This document shows, in pieces, positions 1-8,793 of a DNA stretch of 38,572 bases. The notes below the pieces were generated by a model that did not search any database, had not been told where the DNA came from, and saw only the letters and a list, made by a program, of their open reading frames with translations. This DNA comes from Streptomyces yangpuensis (GTDB taxonomy: Bacteria > Actinomycetota > Actinomycetes > Streptomycetales > Streptomycetaceae): contig NZ_LBMK01000003.1 of assembly GCF_001005295.1 (NCBI RefSeq), forward strand, positions 414,413 to 452,984. Direction: 5' to 3'. Position 1 is the stretch's first letter, and every line of letters begins with the position of its first letter. The position numbers and the translations under genes were made by a program.

Positions 1-2539
1 GGCTCAGCGCCGCCGCCCGGCGGGCGGGGACGACCGCCGCGGCCGCGCCGGTCACCAGCGACAGCAGGCACACCAGCAGCAGGGTCCCCCACGGGAGCAC
101 GAGCGCGTACTGCGCCATCGCGCCGTTCGCCAGCGAGCCGACCGCCCAGGCGCTGAACACCCCGCCCGCCAGCCCCAGCAGGGTGCCGAAGGCGGCGACG
201 ATCACCGCCTCCAGCCGGATCATCCGCCGGACTCCGGCCCGGTCCATCCCGATGGCGCGCAGCACGCCGATCTCCCGGGTCCGTTCCGAGACCGACATGG
301 CCAGGGTGTTCACGATGCCGAGCGCGCTGATCACCACGCCGGTCGCGAGCAGTCCGTACATCAGGGTCAGCAACTCGCCGACGCTGCCCGCGGCCTCGTG
401 GACGAGGGCCGCCCGGTCCTGGACCTTCAGCAGCGGGTTGTCGCCCACGGCGGCGCGCAGCCGCTTGCGCATGGCGTCGGAGGCACCGCCGTCCTCGGTG
501 CGTACGAGGATCCGCTGGGCGGAGCCGGGCAGGAAGCCGGCGCTGCGCACCTCGCCGAGGTCGCCGAGCGCGTCGCCGGCGACGGGGTTGTCGCGGTACA
601 CGCCGACGACCGTGTACGGGCGCGGGTCCCGGCCGCGTCCGATGTGCGCGTCGAGGCGGTCACCGGCGCCGACGCCCTGCTCGCGGGCGAGGGCCGAGGA
701 GACGGCGATCCGGCCCGGCCCCAGCTCCTTCGCGGAACCGTCGGTGAAGTCGAGCCTCATGACCGCGTCCACGGCGGCCGGGTCCACGCCGGCGATCTGC
801 CGGACCCCGCCGCCGGTGAACAGCGACACGTCCGCGATGGCCGCCGCGGTCCGCACCCCGGTGGTGGCGGCGACCCGCTCGACGGCGGCCGGGTCGATGC
901 CCGTGGTGGGGGTGCGGGTGCCGATCACGTAGTCGGCGCCGAGTCCCGCGGCGGCCTGGCGGTCCAGGGCCTGCGCGGTGGAGTTCCCGACGACGGCGAG
1001 CCCGGCGACCAGCGCCGTACTGATCATCAGGGCGGAGGCGGTGGCCGCGGTGCGCCGCGGGTCGCGCAGCGCGTTCTCCCGGGCGAGGTGGCCGACGGCC
1101 CCGAAGCGGCCGGTCAGCCGTCCCGCCAGCCGGATCACCGGTGCGGCCAGCAGCGGCGCGAGCACGATCAGGGCGACGACGAGGACGCCGCAGGCGAGCA
1201 TCGCGTCCTGGAGGTTCTGCGCCGAGGCGTCCTTCGCCCCGCTCAGCGACACCAGCAGCCCCGCGCCGAGGAGGAGCAGGCTCAGCCCCGCGGCGGCACG
1301 GATCCGCGAGCGCGCGGCGGAGGGCGGCTGCTGGACCGAGCGCATCGCCTCGACCGGCGCGACCTTCGCCGCCCTGCGGGACGGCAGCCACGCGGCGAGC
1401 ACCGTGACGCCCACGCCGACGCCGAGCGCCGCCACGACGGGCCGCGGGCCGATCACCAACGGCCCCTCGGGCAGGGCGTCCTGCGCGGTGCCGAGCAGCC
1501 CGGGCAGCACGGCGGCGACGCCGAGCCCGAGCAGGAAGCCGGCGGCGGAGGCGACGAGACCGAGGAGCGCCGCCTCGGCGAGCACGGAGCCGGCCACCTG
1601 GCGGCGGGAGGCGCCGATCGCCCGTAGCAGGGCGATCTCGCGGGTGCGCCGGGTCACGAGCATCGTGAAGGTGTTGACGATGAGGAAGGAGCCGATGAAC
1701 AGCGAGACCCCGGCGAAGACCAGCGGCAGTTTGGTGTGGCCCCGCGTCACGGTGTCGACGTACAGGGCCTGTTGTGCGGCCTGGGCGGCGCCGGTGGTGG
1801 CCTCGGCCCGGCCGGCGGGGAGCACGGCGGCGACCCGGGCGGAGAGTTCCGCCTGGCCGGTGCCGGGCGCGGCGGTCAGGTCGATCCCGGTGTACCGGCC
1901 CGGGGCGGCGAACAGCTGCTGGGCGGTGGCCCGGTCGAACAGGGCCAGGGTGCCGCCCGCGGTCACCCGGGTGTCCTCGGTGGCGACGATGCCCACGAGC
2001 CGCTTGGTCATGACCGGCCCGTCGGTGGCCAGCCTGACCGGGTCGCCGAGGCGGAGGCGGCCGGCGGCGGCGGTGCCGCTGTCGACGGCGATCTCCTCGC
2101 CGCTGCGCGGAGCGCGGCCCTCGGCCAGCGGATACCGCCCGTCCTCGCCGTTCCCGTCCGGTACGTGGGCGGCGCCGAGGTTCGCCCGGGCCCGGCCCGC
2201 CCGCAGCGGGGTGCCGTCCGCGGCGGACAGCGTGGCCGAGCCGTCGGCGGCGGGCCGTACGGAGGCGACACCCGGTACGGCGGCCAGCTTGCGTACGAGC
2301 GCGTCGTCCAGGACGCCCGCGGGGTCCTCGCCGGGTGGCGCGTCCGGGGAGTGCCTCGGGGTCACGGAGACCGCGATGCCGGCGAAGCTCTTCGACGCGG
2401 CGGCGCGGTGGGCGGCGGCGGAGGAGTCGGCGAAGACGAGGGTGCCGGAGACGAACGCGACACCGAGACAGACCGCCAGGACGGTCATGGCCAGACGGGC
2501 CTTGTGCGCGAGGACGTTGCGCAGGGCTGTTCGCAGCAT
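1..2539 (-). CDS. ABC transporter permease, FtsX/MacB family (3' end outside window)
   Basis: This is the integral membrane subunit of an ABC exporter or mechanotransmission-type transporter. The frame opens with MLRTALRNVLAHKARLA at 2539 and runs without a stop to the window edge, about 846 codons. It shows the doubled FtsX plan: an N-terminal membrane helix, a large extracytoplasmic MacB-like domain, a helix group with the TRRTREIALLRAIGASRRQ motif near residues 285-305, then a second extracytoplasmic domain and a second SERTREIGVLRAIGMDRAGV motif near the C-terminus. These repeated REI-LRAIG motifs are typical of FtsX permeases. The ATPase gene ends 94 bp upstream on the same strand, so the two subunits are very likely co-transcribed. 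The substrate cannot be told from sequence; cell-envelope stress or antibiotic/peptide efflux is typical for the family. Confidence 0.93.
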   Translation of the reverse strand, partial: MLRTALRNVLAHKARLAMTVLAVCLGVAFVSGTLVFADSSAAAHRAAASKSFAGIAVSVTPRHSPDAPPGEDPAGVLDDALVRKLAAVPGVASVRPAADGSATLSAADGTPLRAGRARANLGAAHVPDGNGEDGRYPLAEGRAPRSGEEIAVDSGTAAAGRLRLGDPVRLATDGPVMTKRLVGIVATEDTRVTAGGTLALFDRATAQQLFAAPGRYTGIDLTAAPGTGQAELSARVAAVLPAGRAEATTGAAQAAQQALYVDTVTRGHTKLPLVFAGVSLFIGSFLIVNTFTMLVTRRTREIALLRAIGASRRQVAGSVLAEAALLGLVASAAGFLLGLGVAAVLPGLLGTAQDALPEGPLVIGPRPVVAALGVGVGVTVLAAWLPSRRAAKVAPVEAMRSVQQPPSAARSRIRAAAGLSLLLLGAGLLVSLSGAKDASAQNLQDAMLACGVLVVALIVLAPLLAAPVIRLAGRLTGRFGAVGHLARENALRDPRRTAATASALMISTALVAGLAVVGNSTAQALDRQAAAGLGADYVIGTRTPTTGIDPAAVERVAATTGVRTAAAIADVSLFTGGGVRQIAGVDPAAVDAVMRLDFTDGSAKELGPGRIAVSSALAREQGVGAGDRLDAHIGRGRDPRPYTVVGVYRDNPVAGDALGDLGEVRSAGFLPGSAQRILVRTEDGGASDAMRKRLRAAVGDNPLLKVQDRAALVHEAAGSVGELLTLMYGLLATGVVISALGIVNTLAMSVSERTREIGVLRAIGMDRAGVRRMIRLEAVIVAAFGTLLGLAGGVFSAWAVGSLANGAMAQYALVLPWGTLLLVCLLSLVTGAAAAVVPARRAAALS

Positions 2540-2633
2540 GGGGAGCTTTCGGGGTGCGGGGTGCAGGGGTGCAGGGGTGCGGGATGCGCGGTGTGCGGTG
2601 TGCGGTGGGTGAGTACGGGCGGGTACGGAGGGG

Positions 2634-3410
2634 TCAGCGGGTGTGGCGGCCCGCGCCGCGGCTCCCGCTCTCGAACGCGGGCATCCGGTCGAGCACGGCC
2701 GCGGAGGACGGCTCGTGCAGTTCGTCGACGACATGGCCGTCGGCGAGGAACAGGACCCGGTCCGCGTACGAGGCGGCCGCCGGGTCATGGGTGACCATCA
2801 CCACCGACTGCCCCAACTCCCGTACGCAGTCGCTCAGGAAGCCGAGGATCTCGGCGCCGGAGCGGGAGTCGAGGTTCCCGGTCGGCTCGTCGGCGAAGAC
2901 GATCTCGGGCCGGGAGATCAGCGCCCGCGCCACGGCGACCCGCTGCTGCTGTCCGCCGGAGAGCTCGGCCGGGCGGTGGCCCAGCCGGCCGGCCAGCCCG
3001 ACGGTGGCGACGACGGCGTCCAGCCAGGCGGCGTCGGGCCGGCGTCCGGCGAGCCGCAGCGGAAGCGTGATGTTCTCCAGCGCGGTCAGGGTGGGCATCA
3101 GGTTGAAGGCCTGGAACACGAAACCCACCTTGTTCCGGCGCAGGGCGGTCAGCTGCCTCTCGGTCAGCGACGACAGCTCGGTGCCGCCGATGCGGGCGGA
3201 GCCGGAACTGACCGTGTCCAGCCCGGCCAGGCAGTGCATCAGCGTGGATTTGCCGGAGCCGGAAGGGCCCATGACGGCCGTGAACCTGCCGCGGGCGAAG
3301 TCGACCGTCACCGCGTCGAGGGCGGTCACCCGGGTCTCCCCCTTTCCGTACACCTTGGTCAGGGCGGTGGCGCGGGCGGCCGGTTCGGGGCAGGGAGAGG
3401 GCTGCGACAT
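2634..3410 (-). CDS. ABC transporter ATP-binding protein (MacB/LolD type)
   Basis: This is the nucleotide-binding subunit that powers the FtsX-type permease encoded just downstream. The 258-residue protein has Walker A GPSGSGKST (about 48-56), the signature LSGGQQQRVAVARAL, Walker B VFADEPTGNLD and the H-loop MVTHD. The GGQQQR signature and EPTGNLD are characteristic of the MacB/LolD subgroup that partners FtsX permeases. I chose the ATG at 3410 because a GGAG lies 6 bp upstream and the protein then starts MSQPSPCPEP just before the ATPase fold. An in-frame ATG at 3479 would add 23 residues of low-complexity sequence and is less likely. A two-component pair lies upstream on the same strand and may regulate it. 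Confidence 0.93.
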   Translation of the reverse strand: MSQPSPCPEPAARATALTKVYGKGETRVTALDAVTVDFARGRFTAVMGPSGSGKSTLMHCLAGLDTVSSGSARIGGTELSSLTERQLTALRRNKVGFVFQAFNLMPTLTALENITLPLRLAGRRPDAAWLDAVVATVGLAGRLGHRPAELSGGQQQRVAVARALISRPEIVFADEPTGNLDSRSGAEILGFLSDCVRELGQSVVMVTHDPAAASYADRVLFLADGHVVDELHEPSSAAVLDRMPAFESGSRGAGRHTR

Positions 3411-3698
3411 AGGGGACTCCGCCTCGGGTGCGAGCTGCTTCGGTCCGCGCCCCAAAGGGCGGGCGGACCGGGGACGCATCCATGCTCACGGCCCTGACCT
3501 GCGTAAACATCCTGCTGGAGGCTGGAGTCGAGCTCTGTCGGAGGGAGGGGGCCGGGCCCGTCCCCTCTGTCTTCGGGCACAGCCGCGGAGGCGCCGCCTC
3601 CGTCTTCGGGCAGAGGGTGGAGGGTGGAGGGCCGAGGCGGAGGGCGGAGGCGGAGGCGGAGGTCCGGGGTCAGGCGGACGTCCTGGGCCGGGCGGCCG
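3411..3698 (-). other. intergenic region between response regulator and ABC ATPase
   Basis: This 288 bp gap follows the response regulator gene and precedes the ATPase gene on the minus strand. The part near 3600-3660 is a purine-rich run of repeated GGAGG/GGCGGA units on the plus strand, without a clear terminator hairpin. The part near 3480-3540 is less GC-rich and could hold the promoter of the transporter genes. I see no convincing gene here. Confidence 0.4.
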
Positions 3699-4373
3699 TC
3701 AGGAGGCCAGGCCCGTGCGGTGGGCGAGGAGGGCCGCCTGCACCCGGCCGGCCGAGCCGGTCTTCTCCAGGATCGCGCCCACGTGTGTCTTCACCGTGCC
3801 GATCCCGATGCCGAGCCGGTCGGCGATCTCCTGGTTCGCCAGCCCCTCCCCGAGCATCGCGAGGACCTCCCGCTCCCGTACGGTGAGCCGCGCGATCCGC
3901 TCGTCCCCGGGCCCCGGTCCGGAGCCGTCCCGGTCGCCGCGCAGCATCCGGGCGATCACCGAACCGGTCACGCCCGGGGAGAGGACGGAGTCGCCGGCGG
4001 CCGCCGCCCGCACCGCGCCGATCAGCTCCTGCGGTCCCTCGTCCTTCAGGAGGAAGCCCGCGGCGCCCTCCCGCAGCGCCCTCAGGACGTTGTCCTCGTC
4101 GCCGAACGTCGTCAGCATCACCACACGCGGCGCCGGATCGAGGGCGAGCAGCGGTGCGATCGCGGCCAGGCCGTCGCACACCGGCATCCGGATGTCGACC
4201 AGTGCCACGTCGGGCCGGTGGGCGGCCGCGAGCTCGACGGCCTGCCGTCCGTCGGCGGCCTCGGCGACGACGTCGATGTCGCCCGCGTGCCGGAGGATCA
4301 GGCGGACACCGTGCCGGATCATCGTCTCGTCGTCGGCGAGCAGGACGCGGAGGGGACGGTCGGGCGCGGTCAC
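3699..4373 (-). CDS. NarL/FixJ-family response regulator
   Basis: This is a DNA-binding response regulator of 224 residues. The receiver domain (about 8-125) has the acidic pair ADDE at 13-16, the phosphoacceptor D60 in LVDIRMP, the switch threonine in VVMLTTF and the conserved lysine K110 in FLLKD. The C-terminal LuxR-type helix-turn-helix (about 157-218) contains LTVREREVLAMLGEGLANQEIA and GTVKTHV. Its ATG overlaps the stop of the histidine kinase gene by 4 bp, so the two are translationally coupled and form a cognate pair. Its probable target is the ABC transporter immediately downstream, a common arrangement in actinobacteria; that link is inferred from gene order only. Confidence 0.95.
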   Translation of the reverse strand: MTAPDRPLRVLLADDETMIRHGVRLILRHAGDIDVVAEAADGRQAVELAAAHRPDVALVDIRMPVCDGLAAIAPLLALDPAPRVVMLTTFGDEDNVLRALREGAAGFLLKDEGPQELIGAVRAAAAGDSVLSPGVTGSVIARMLRGDRDGSGPGPGDERIARLTVREREVLAMLGEGLANQEIADRLGIGIGTVKTHVGAILEKTGSAGRVQAALLAHRTGLAS

Positions 4374-6145
4374 GGGATCTCCCAGGGTGTGGCGTCGCGG
4401 ACCGACGGGACGTCGAACCGGTCGATGGCGATCAGCCGCTGGGCGGCGTCGAAGCAGTAGCGGGCGATGAGCAGGCCGCCGGGGCGCCGCTCGGTGGCGC
4501 CGTTGAACGGGTAGACGCAGCCGGCCGTACCGGCCGGGCGCGGCGGTTCGTGGCCGGTGGCCGCGGCCCGCACCGCGCCGTTGTCCTGCACGCCGAGCCC
4601 CGCCACCTCCCCGTACGTCATGCCGACGCGCGGCAGCGGGGCCGGGCCGGAGCGGCCGGACGGCTGGGCGGCGTACACGAAGGCGGTCCCGACGACCATG
4701 AGCGCGGACAGTGCCGCCAGCCCGAAGCCGAGCGTCAGCACCTCGGCGGTCCGCCGCCCGTCGGGGCCCACGCCGCCGGGGGCCGTTCCGTACGGGTCGG
4801 GGCCGGCCGGGGCCGTTTCGTAGGGGTCGGGGCCGGCCGGGCCGCCGCCGCGGGGGGAGCGGCCGGGGGTGAGGTCGCCGGCCGGCTCGGCCGACTCGGC
4901 CGGCTCGGCCCGCTCGGTGGGCTCGGTCGGCACGGCAGCGTCCACCCGGAACCCGCCGGACGCCGGCGCGGCCGCCGCCTCGAACGTCCCGCCGAGCAGT
5001 TCCACCCGCTCGCGCAGTCCGGTCAGGCCGCGTCCGGTGCCCAGCTCCTCCACCGGCGTCGGCGGCCCGGGCCGCGCCCCGTTGCGCACGGTGACCCGTA
5101 CCTGTGCGCCGGCGTGCACGACCGTCACGGTGACGTGCGCGTCCGCCGCGTACCGGTGCACATTGGTCAGGGCCTCCCGTACGACGCGGTGCACCGCCCG
5201 GCGGACCGGCGCGGGGCGGGCGTCGAGGTCCGGGCCCGTCCAGTCGAGGCGTACCGCGATGCCCCCGTCGCGGGACTGCGCGACCAGGGCCTCGATGTCG
5301 GCCCGGGTGCCGGTCGCGTCGGTCAGCGCGTCGGGCCCGGTGTCGCGGGCGAGCGGCCCGAGCACACCGAGCGCCTGGCGCAGCTCGCGCATGGCGTCGC
5401 GGGTGGTGCGCCGCACCAGGACGGCTTCCTCGCGCAGTTCCGGGGCAGCCCGTTCCAGGGCCAGTTCCAGCCCGCCGGCGTGCAGCGACACCAGGCTGAG
5501 CCGGTGGCCCACCAGATCGTGCATCTCGGCGGCGATGCGGGACCGCTCGTGGGTGCGGGCCTCGCTGTCGGCCAGCCGGCGGGCCCGCTCCGCCGCGTCA
5601 CCGCGCTCGCGCAGCGCCCGCAGCAGCCGGCCCTGCTGCCCCTGCGCCGTGCCGACCAGACCGGGGACGATCACGGCGGCCGGCGCGAGCACGAGGCCGA
5701 GGGCCAGCCCGTACGCCGCCGACCCGGGGCCCAGCCGCGGGCCGGCCACCGTCGCGCAGACCACGAGGAGGCCCCCGGCGGCGGCGAGCAGCCGGGCCCG
5801 CCGGCGCGGCTCGGCCGTCCGGCGGGCCACGGAGTAGGCGGCGGCCGCCGTGACGGGACCGACGGCCGGTACGAGTCCGGTCAGCGCGGCGAGCGTCAGG
5901 AGCACGGCCCGCGGCCACCGGCGGCGCAGCGCGAACAGCCCGGTGCCCGCGGTGAGGACGACGAGCTGCGGGAGCGGGTACGGCAGGAACCCGAGGTGGC
6001 CGACGGCCCCGTACACGCCCAGGCCGACGAGGCCGACGAGGCCGATGACGGCCGGCTCCGCGACCGGGCGGACGCGGGCGGGGCGGGGAGAAGGGCTGGT
6101 GGGGACCACGCCGACCAGTATCGATGCCGGATTCCGCGTCGGCAT
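4370..6145 (-). CDS. NarL-family sensor histidine kinase with C-terminal membrane segment and extra domain
   Basis: This 591-residue kinase autophosphorylates on histidine and should pass the phosphate to the coupled regulator. Residues 28-165 hold several hydrophobic segments. The HisKA_3 dimerisation helix follows, with H209 in AAEMHDLVGHRL. The HATPase domain has the N-box EALTNVHRYA (324-333) and the G-box GRGLTGLRER (371-380). Most relatives stop near residue 410. Here a Pro/Glu/Gly-rich linker with a tandem PAGPDPY-TAP repeat (about 405-465) leads to a further membrane helix (469-492) and a roughly 100-residue tail. That tail contains GMTYGEV and two cysteines (C543, C564), faintly resembling small BamE/SmpA-like lipoprotein folds. 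If the N-terminal part has an even number of crossings, this tail lies outside the cell. The start ATG at 6145 has only a weak RBS. Confidence 0.9.
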   Translation of the reverse strand: MPTRNPASILVGVVPTSPSPRPARVRPVAEPAVIGLVGLVGLGVYGAVGHLGFLPYPLPQLVVLTAGTGLFALRRRWPRAVLLTLAALTGLVPAVGPVTAAAAYSVARRTAEPRRRARLLAAAGGLLVVCATVAGPRLGPGSAAYGLALGLVLAPAAVIVPGLVGTAQGQQGRLLRALRERGDAAERARRLADSEARTHERSRIAAEMHDLVGHRLSLVSLHAGGLELALERAAPELREEAVLVRRTTRDAMRELRQALGVLGPLARDTGPDALTDATGTRADIEALVAQSRDGGIAVRLDWTGPDLDARPAPVRRAVHRVVREALTNVHRYAADAHVTVTVVHAGAQVRVTVRNGARPGPPTPVEELGTGRGLTGLRERVELLGGTFEAAAAPASGGFRVDAAVPTEPTERAEPAESAEPAGDLTPGRSPRGGGPAGPDPYETAPAGPDPYGTAPGGVGPDGRRTAEVLTLGFGLAALSALMVVGTAFVYAAQPSGRSGPAPLPRVGMTYGEVAGLGVQDNGAVRAAATGHEPPRPAGTAGCVYPFNGATERRPGGLLIARYCFDAAQRLIAIDRFDVPSVRDATPWEIP

Positions 6146-6229
6146 GGACCCTGCGGCTGATCCGTGTCTCTGCTGAAAGACAGAGGGCGGGGACGGGGGA
6201 CGGCCGCACCCACGTGGAGGGGACGCGGA

Positions 6230-7042
6230 TCAGTAGGGCACGGAGTCGTCCGGCCCGACGATGCCGAAGAGCGCGCCTTCGGGGTCCCGCAGGGTGATTT
6301 CGTGGGGGCCGGGCCCGGAGTCCGCCACGGACACGGTGCTGCCGCCCAGCCCGGTCGCGGCCTTCACCGCGGTCTCCAGGTCGGGCACCCGGAAGTGGAC
6401 CTGCCAGCGCGGCCGCAGTCCCGGGTCGGGGGCCTGCGCGAGCGTACCGCCGTGCAGGCGGGCCACCGTACGGCCCCCATGACGGAGCAGGATGCGGTTG
6501 TCCTCTTCCACATAGGCGACCTCGCAGCACCCGGCCTGGGCACAGGCCCATTCCAGGACCTCGCCGTAGAAGATGGCGGCGTCGAAGGCGTTCCTGGTAC
6601 GCAGTTCGAGCCAGGCCGGCGCGGCCTCGCCGCCCATACCCCAGTCGGGGATGGCGTCGCCCTGCCAGATCCCGAAGACCGCGCCGTCGAGGTCGGAGGC
6701 GAGCGCCGCCCGTCCGGTACCGAAGGCGAGGGGGCCGACGGCGACGGTCCCGCTGCGCTCCAGGATGCGTGAGGCGGTGGCGTCGGCGTCGTCGACGGCG
6801 AAGTACGGGGTCCAGGCGACGGGGACGGTGACACCGTCGGGCACGGCACCGAGGCCCGCCACCGGGATCCCGTCGCTGAAGCCCACGGCGAAGCCCCCGC
6901 CGAGCCGGTCGCCGCCGAAGCGCCAGCCGAGGACCGCGCTGTAGAAGGCCTGGGCGGCACCGACGTCGCGGGCCATGAGACTCACCCAGCAGGGTGCGCC
7001 GAATGTTTCGTGACTCGATGTCGACACGCCTGTCATCCCCAT
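6230..7042 (-). CDS. VOC (glyoxalase/bleomycin-resistance) family protein, two domains
   Basis: This is a metal-site VOC superfamily protein of about 270 residues made of two tandem glyoxalase-like domains. The first begins GAPCWVSLMARDVGAAQAFY and the second begins AAPAWLELRTRNAFDAAIFY; both show the alternating beta-alpha-beta pattern. The C-terminal part has VHFRVPDLETAV followed by LRDPEGALFGIVGPD, typical of this family. Such proteins bind or modify small molecules, and the substrate is not predictable. The most likely start is the ATG at 7042; a second ATG at 7036 is also possible. The frame remains open further upstream, but that part is Arg/Pro-rich, out of line with the family, and is rejected. 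It is transcribed alone, about 85 bp upstream of the kinase gene. Confidence 0.88.
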   Translation of the reverse strand: MGMTGVSTSSHETFGAPCWVSLMARDVGAAQAFYSAVLGWRFGGDRLGGGFAVGFSDGIPVAGLGAVPDGVTVPVAWTPYFAVDDADATASRILERSGTVAVGPLAFGTGRAALASDLDGAVFGIWQGDAIPDWGMGGEAAPAWLELRTRNAFDAAIFYGEVLEWACAQAGCCEVAYVEEDNRILLRHGGRTVARLHGGTLAQAPDPGLRPRWQVHFRVPDLETAVKAATGLGGSTVSVADSGPGPHEITLRDPEGALFGIVGPDDSVPY

Positions 7043-7513
7043 CCGCCGGTGCGGCCCGGATGCCCCTCCCACGGTACTCGCGGCAGCTCCCGGGCAACGT
7101 CCGCCACATCCTCGTGGCGCCACAGCCCACCCCCACGCCGACACGCTGACGCGGCCGCGCGCCGGCGGAACGCGCCGGACCCGGCAGGCCACGCCGGACC
7201 ATGCCGGAGACTGTCGGCGAGCCGGTGGCAGCGCACCAGCACGGGTTTTCCGCCGAGCCGGGCCGAGGTTCTCGGCGCGCGAATTCCCCGTCGGTGTGCT
7301 GCCGCTCCCCTGACGACAACCGGACCCGCGGGCCCGCCGGTCACGCTCCGTATGTTCGGCGGGGCGATCGGATACCAAGCCCCTGTGCGCCGCGCTCGTC
7401 GTCCTGGCCCGTCCCCTCGCCGTCAGCAGTCTGCGGGGCAGGGCGGCGGCACACACAGGGTGGCATCGACGTGGAGAGCAGCATGTTCAGCTCCTCCCAT
7501 GGCTGCCGCTGCT
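7043..7513. other. intergenic region, no gene seen
   Basis: This 471 bp stretch separates the glyoxalase-like gene from the end of the cobalamin-transport operon. Open frames here are Arg/Ala/Pro-rich and match nothing. It contains GC-rich potential hairpins such as the one near 7325-7342, but no T-run terminator. The part near 7042-7080 should hold the promoter of the glyoxalase-like gene. Confidence 0.4.
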
Positions 7514-8074
7514 TCATCCGCTGTGCCGGAAGCCCTTGCCGGTGCGGTCGAGGGGGTCGGGTGAGAGGCCCAGGAAGCGGTCGCGGAGGGCGTCCCAGGC
7601 GGCGAGGCGGGTGAAGTCGGGGGTGTCGAGGATGTCCTGGCGGTCGGTGAGGAACGGATTGGGCAGCAGGACGGTCATCATCTGCTCGTCGCGGCCGTTG
7701 AACAGGCGGGCTCCCCAGCTGACGGGGGCGCCGTCGGAGCCGACGCTGCGGTAGAGCTCGGCGCGGGAGCAGCGGCGGATGCGGCCGAGTTCGGGGCCGG
7801 AGGCGGTGTGCTCGCCGATGCACAGGTGGAAGTGCCAGGCGCCGAAGTCGATGGTGGCGTAGCCGTCGTTCATGGTGATGGCTGTGGGGGCGCAGGGGGC
7901 GCCGACCTCCCAGGCGGCGCCTTCGATGAGGGGCCCGAAGTGGATGTGCTGCCAGTGGTCGGTGAAGACGGTGGTGACGAGGTCGAGGAGGGTGGCCTCG
8001 TCGACCGGCAGGGGCCAGACGTGCTGGGTGCCGCCGCCGGGGGTCTCGATGACGGTCGGCTCGGTGGTGGTCAT
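7514..8074 (-). CDS. histidine-rich protein of unknown function, last gene of cobalamin operon
   Basis: This is a soluble 186-residue protein with no signal peptide or membrane segment. It has two histidine-dense stretches: HWQHIHFGPLIEGAAWEVG (40-58) and FGAWHFHLCIGEH (77-89). Conserved-looking SWGARLFNG and LLPNPFL segments follow. The clustered histidines suggest metal or haem/corrinoid contact, but I do not recognise a defined function. Its ATG (8074) overlaps the stop of the FhuF-like gene by 4 bp, so it is translationally coupled as the fifth gene of the riboswitch-controlled operon. It may be a partner or acceptor for the Fe-S protein; that is inference from position. Confidence 0.8.
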   Translation of the reverse strand: MTTTEPTVIETPGGGTQHVWPLPVDEATLLDLVTTVFTDHWQHIHFGPLIEGAAWEVGAPCAPTAITMNDGYATIDFGAWHFHLCIGEHTASGPELGRIRRCSRAELYRSVGSDGAPVSWGARLFNGRDEQMMTVLLPNPFLTDRQDILDTPDFTRLAAWDALRDRFLGLSPDPLDRTGKGFRHSG

Positions 8075-8793
8075 GGGGTCTTCTCCTTGGGGTTGAGGAC
8101 GCAGTCGCCGCAGGTGCCCGCGCCCGGTACGCGGTAGTACAGGCAGCAGCTGCGGCGCCGGAAGGCGAGCGGCCCGTCGGGGGTGGTGGTGCGGCAGGTG
8201 CCGGCGCCCGCCAGCGGCGGGCGGTCCAGCAGCCCCCGGACGAGGGGCACTACGGGGTACGGGGCGTGCGGCTCCCTGGAGAGCAGGGCGCGGTGGGCTC
8301 CGATCAGCGCGGATGCGGCGTTGCCGCGCAGGGTGTGCGGGGAGACGCCGGACACTCGCCGTACGGCCTCGGCCCAGGGGGCCAGGTTCTGGACGGCGAC
8401 GGTGTGGTGCAGGGCCGGGAGCGGCTCCTGGTCCACCTCCCGCGGGTCGGGCAGCCACAGGTCGAGGGGGCCGGAGGCGGGCAGGCGCCACCACAGCCGG
8501 TCGGGACCCAGGTCGGGTACGCGGCCGGTGAGTGCGGCGCAGGCCAGGGCGATCGACCAGAGCCGGGAGGCGGTGCCCAGGTGCAGGGTGGACGCGGCCA
8601 CCCGCGGCTGGTCGGTGCCCAGCCGCTCGGCGACGACCCGTAGGCACGCAGCCAGCGCGTCCGAGTCGCCGTACAGCTCCGCCAGCCGCCGGAAACCGCC
8701 GCCCACAGGGCGGGCCCCGGTGGCCACCGCGAAGTACGGTCCGATGCCGGAGACCCGCGCCAGGGCGGCGGGGGCGATGACGGCGCTCACCAT
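8071..8793 (-). CDS. FhuF-like (2Fe-2S) protein, putative reductase
   Basis: This 240-residue cytoplasmic protein resembles FhuF, the family of ferric-siderophore reductases. The diagnostic C-terminal cluster is RRSCCLYYRVPGAGTCGDC, the spaced CC-x10-C-x2-C pattern that ligates a 2Fe-2S cluster, followed by VLNPKEKTP. The helical upstream part matches the family length. Classical FhuF reduces iron in imported siderophores. Here the gene is fourth in an operon preceded by a cobalamin riboswitch, so the natural electron acceptor could be Co(III) of a corrinoid instead. The ATG at 8793 overlaps the ATPase stop by 7 bp; a GTG at 8790 would give a 4 bp overlap and is equally plausible. Confidence 0.88.
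   Translation of the reverse strand: MVSAVIAPAALARVSGIGPYFAVATGARPVGGGFRRLAELYGDSDALAACLRVVAERLGTDQPRVAASTLHLGTASRLWSIALACAALTGRVPDLGPDRLWWRLPASGPLDLWLPDPREVDQEPLPALHHTVAVQNLAPWAEAVRRVSGVSPHTLRGNAASALIGAHRALLSREPHAPYPVVPLVRGLLDRPPLAGAGTCRTTTPDGPLAFRRRSCCLYYRVPGAGTCGDCVLNPKEKTP

Noticed and set aside
2540..2633. TGCAGGGG/GGTGTGCG repeats between the permease and ATPase genes
   Set aside because: Simple slippage repeats in a 94 bp operon spacer; no hairpin or gene seen.
3600..3665. Purine-rich GGAGG/GGCGGA run as a possible regulatory repeat or CRISPR-like array
   Set aside because: Units are short, uneven and without spacers; it looks like low-complexity intergenic sequence.
4154..6160. Long plus-strand open frame antisense to the histidine kinase and response regulator
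   Set aside because: Arg/Gly/Ala-rich composition without motifs; the opposite strand holds unmistakable kinase and receiver motifs.
7043..7456. N-terminal extension of the glyoxalase-like protein up to 7456
   Set aside because: The extra 138 codons are Arg/Pro-rich and unlike any VOC protein; the domain starts directly after the ATG at 7042.
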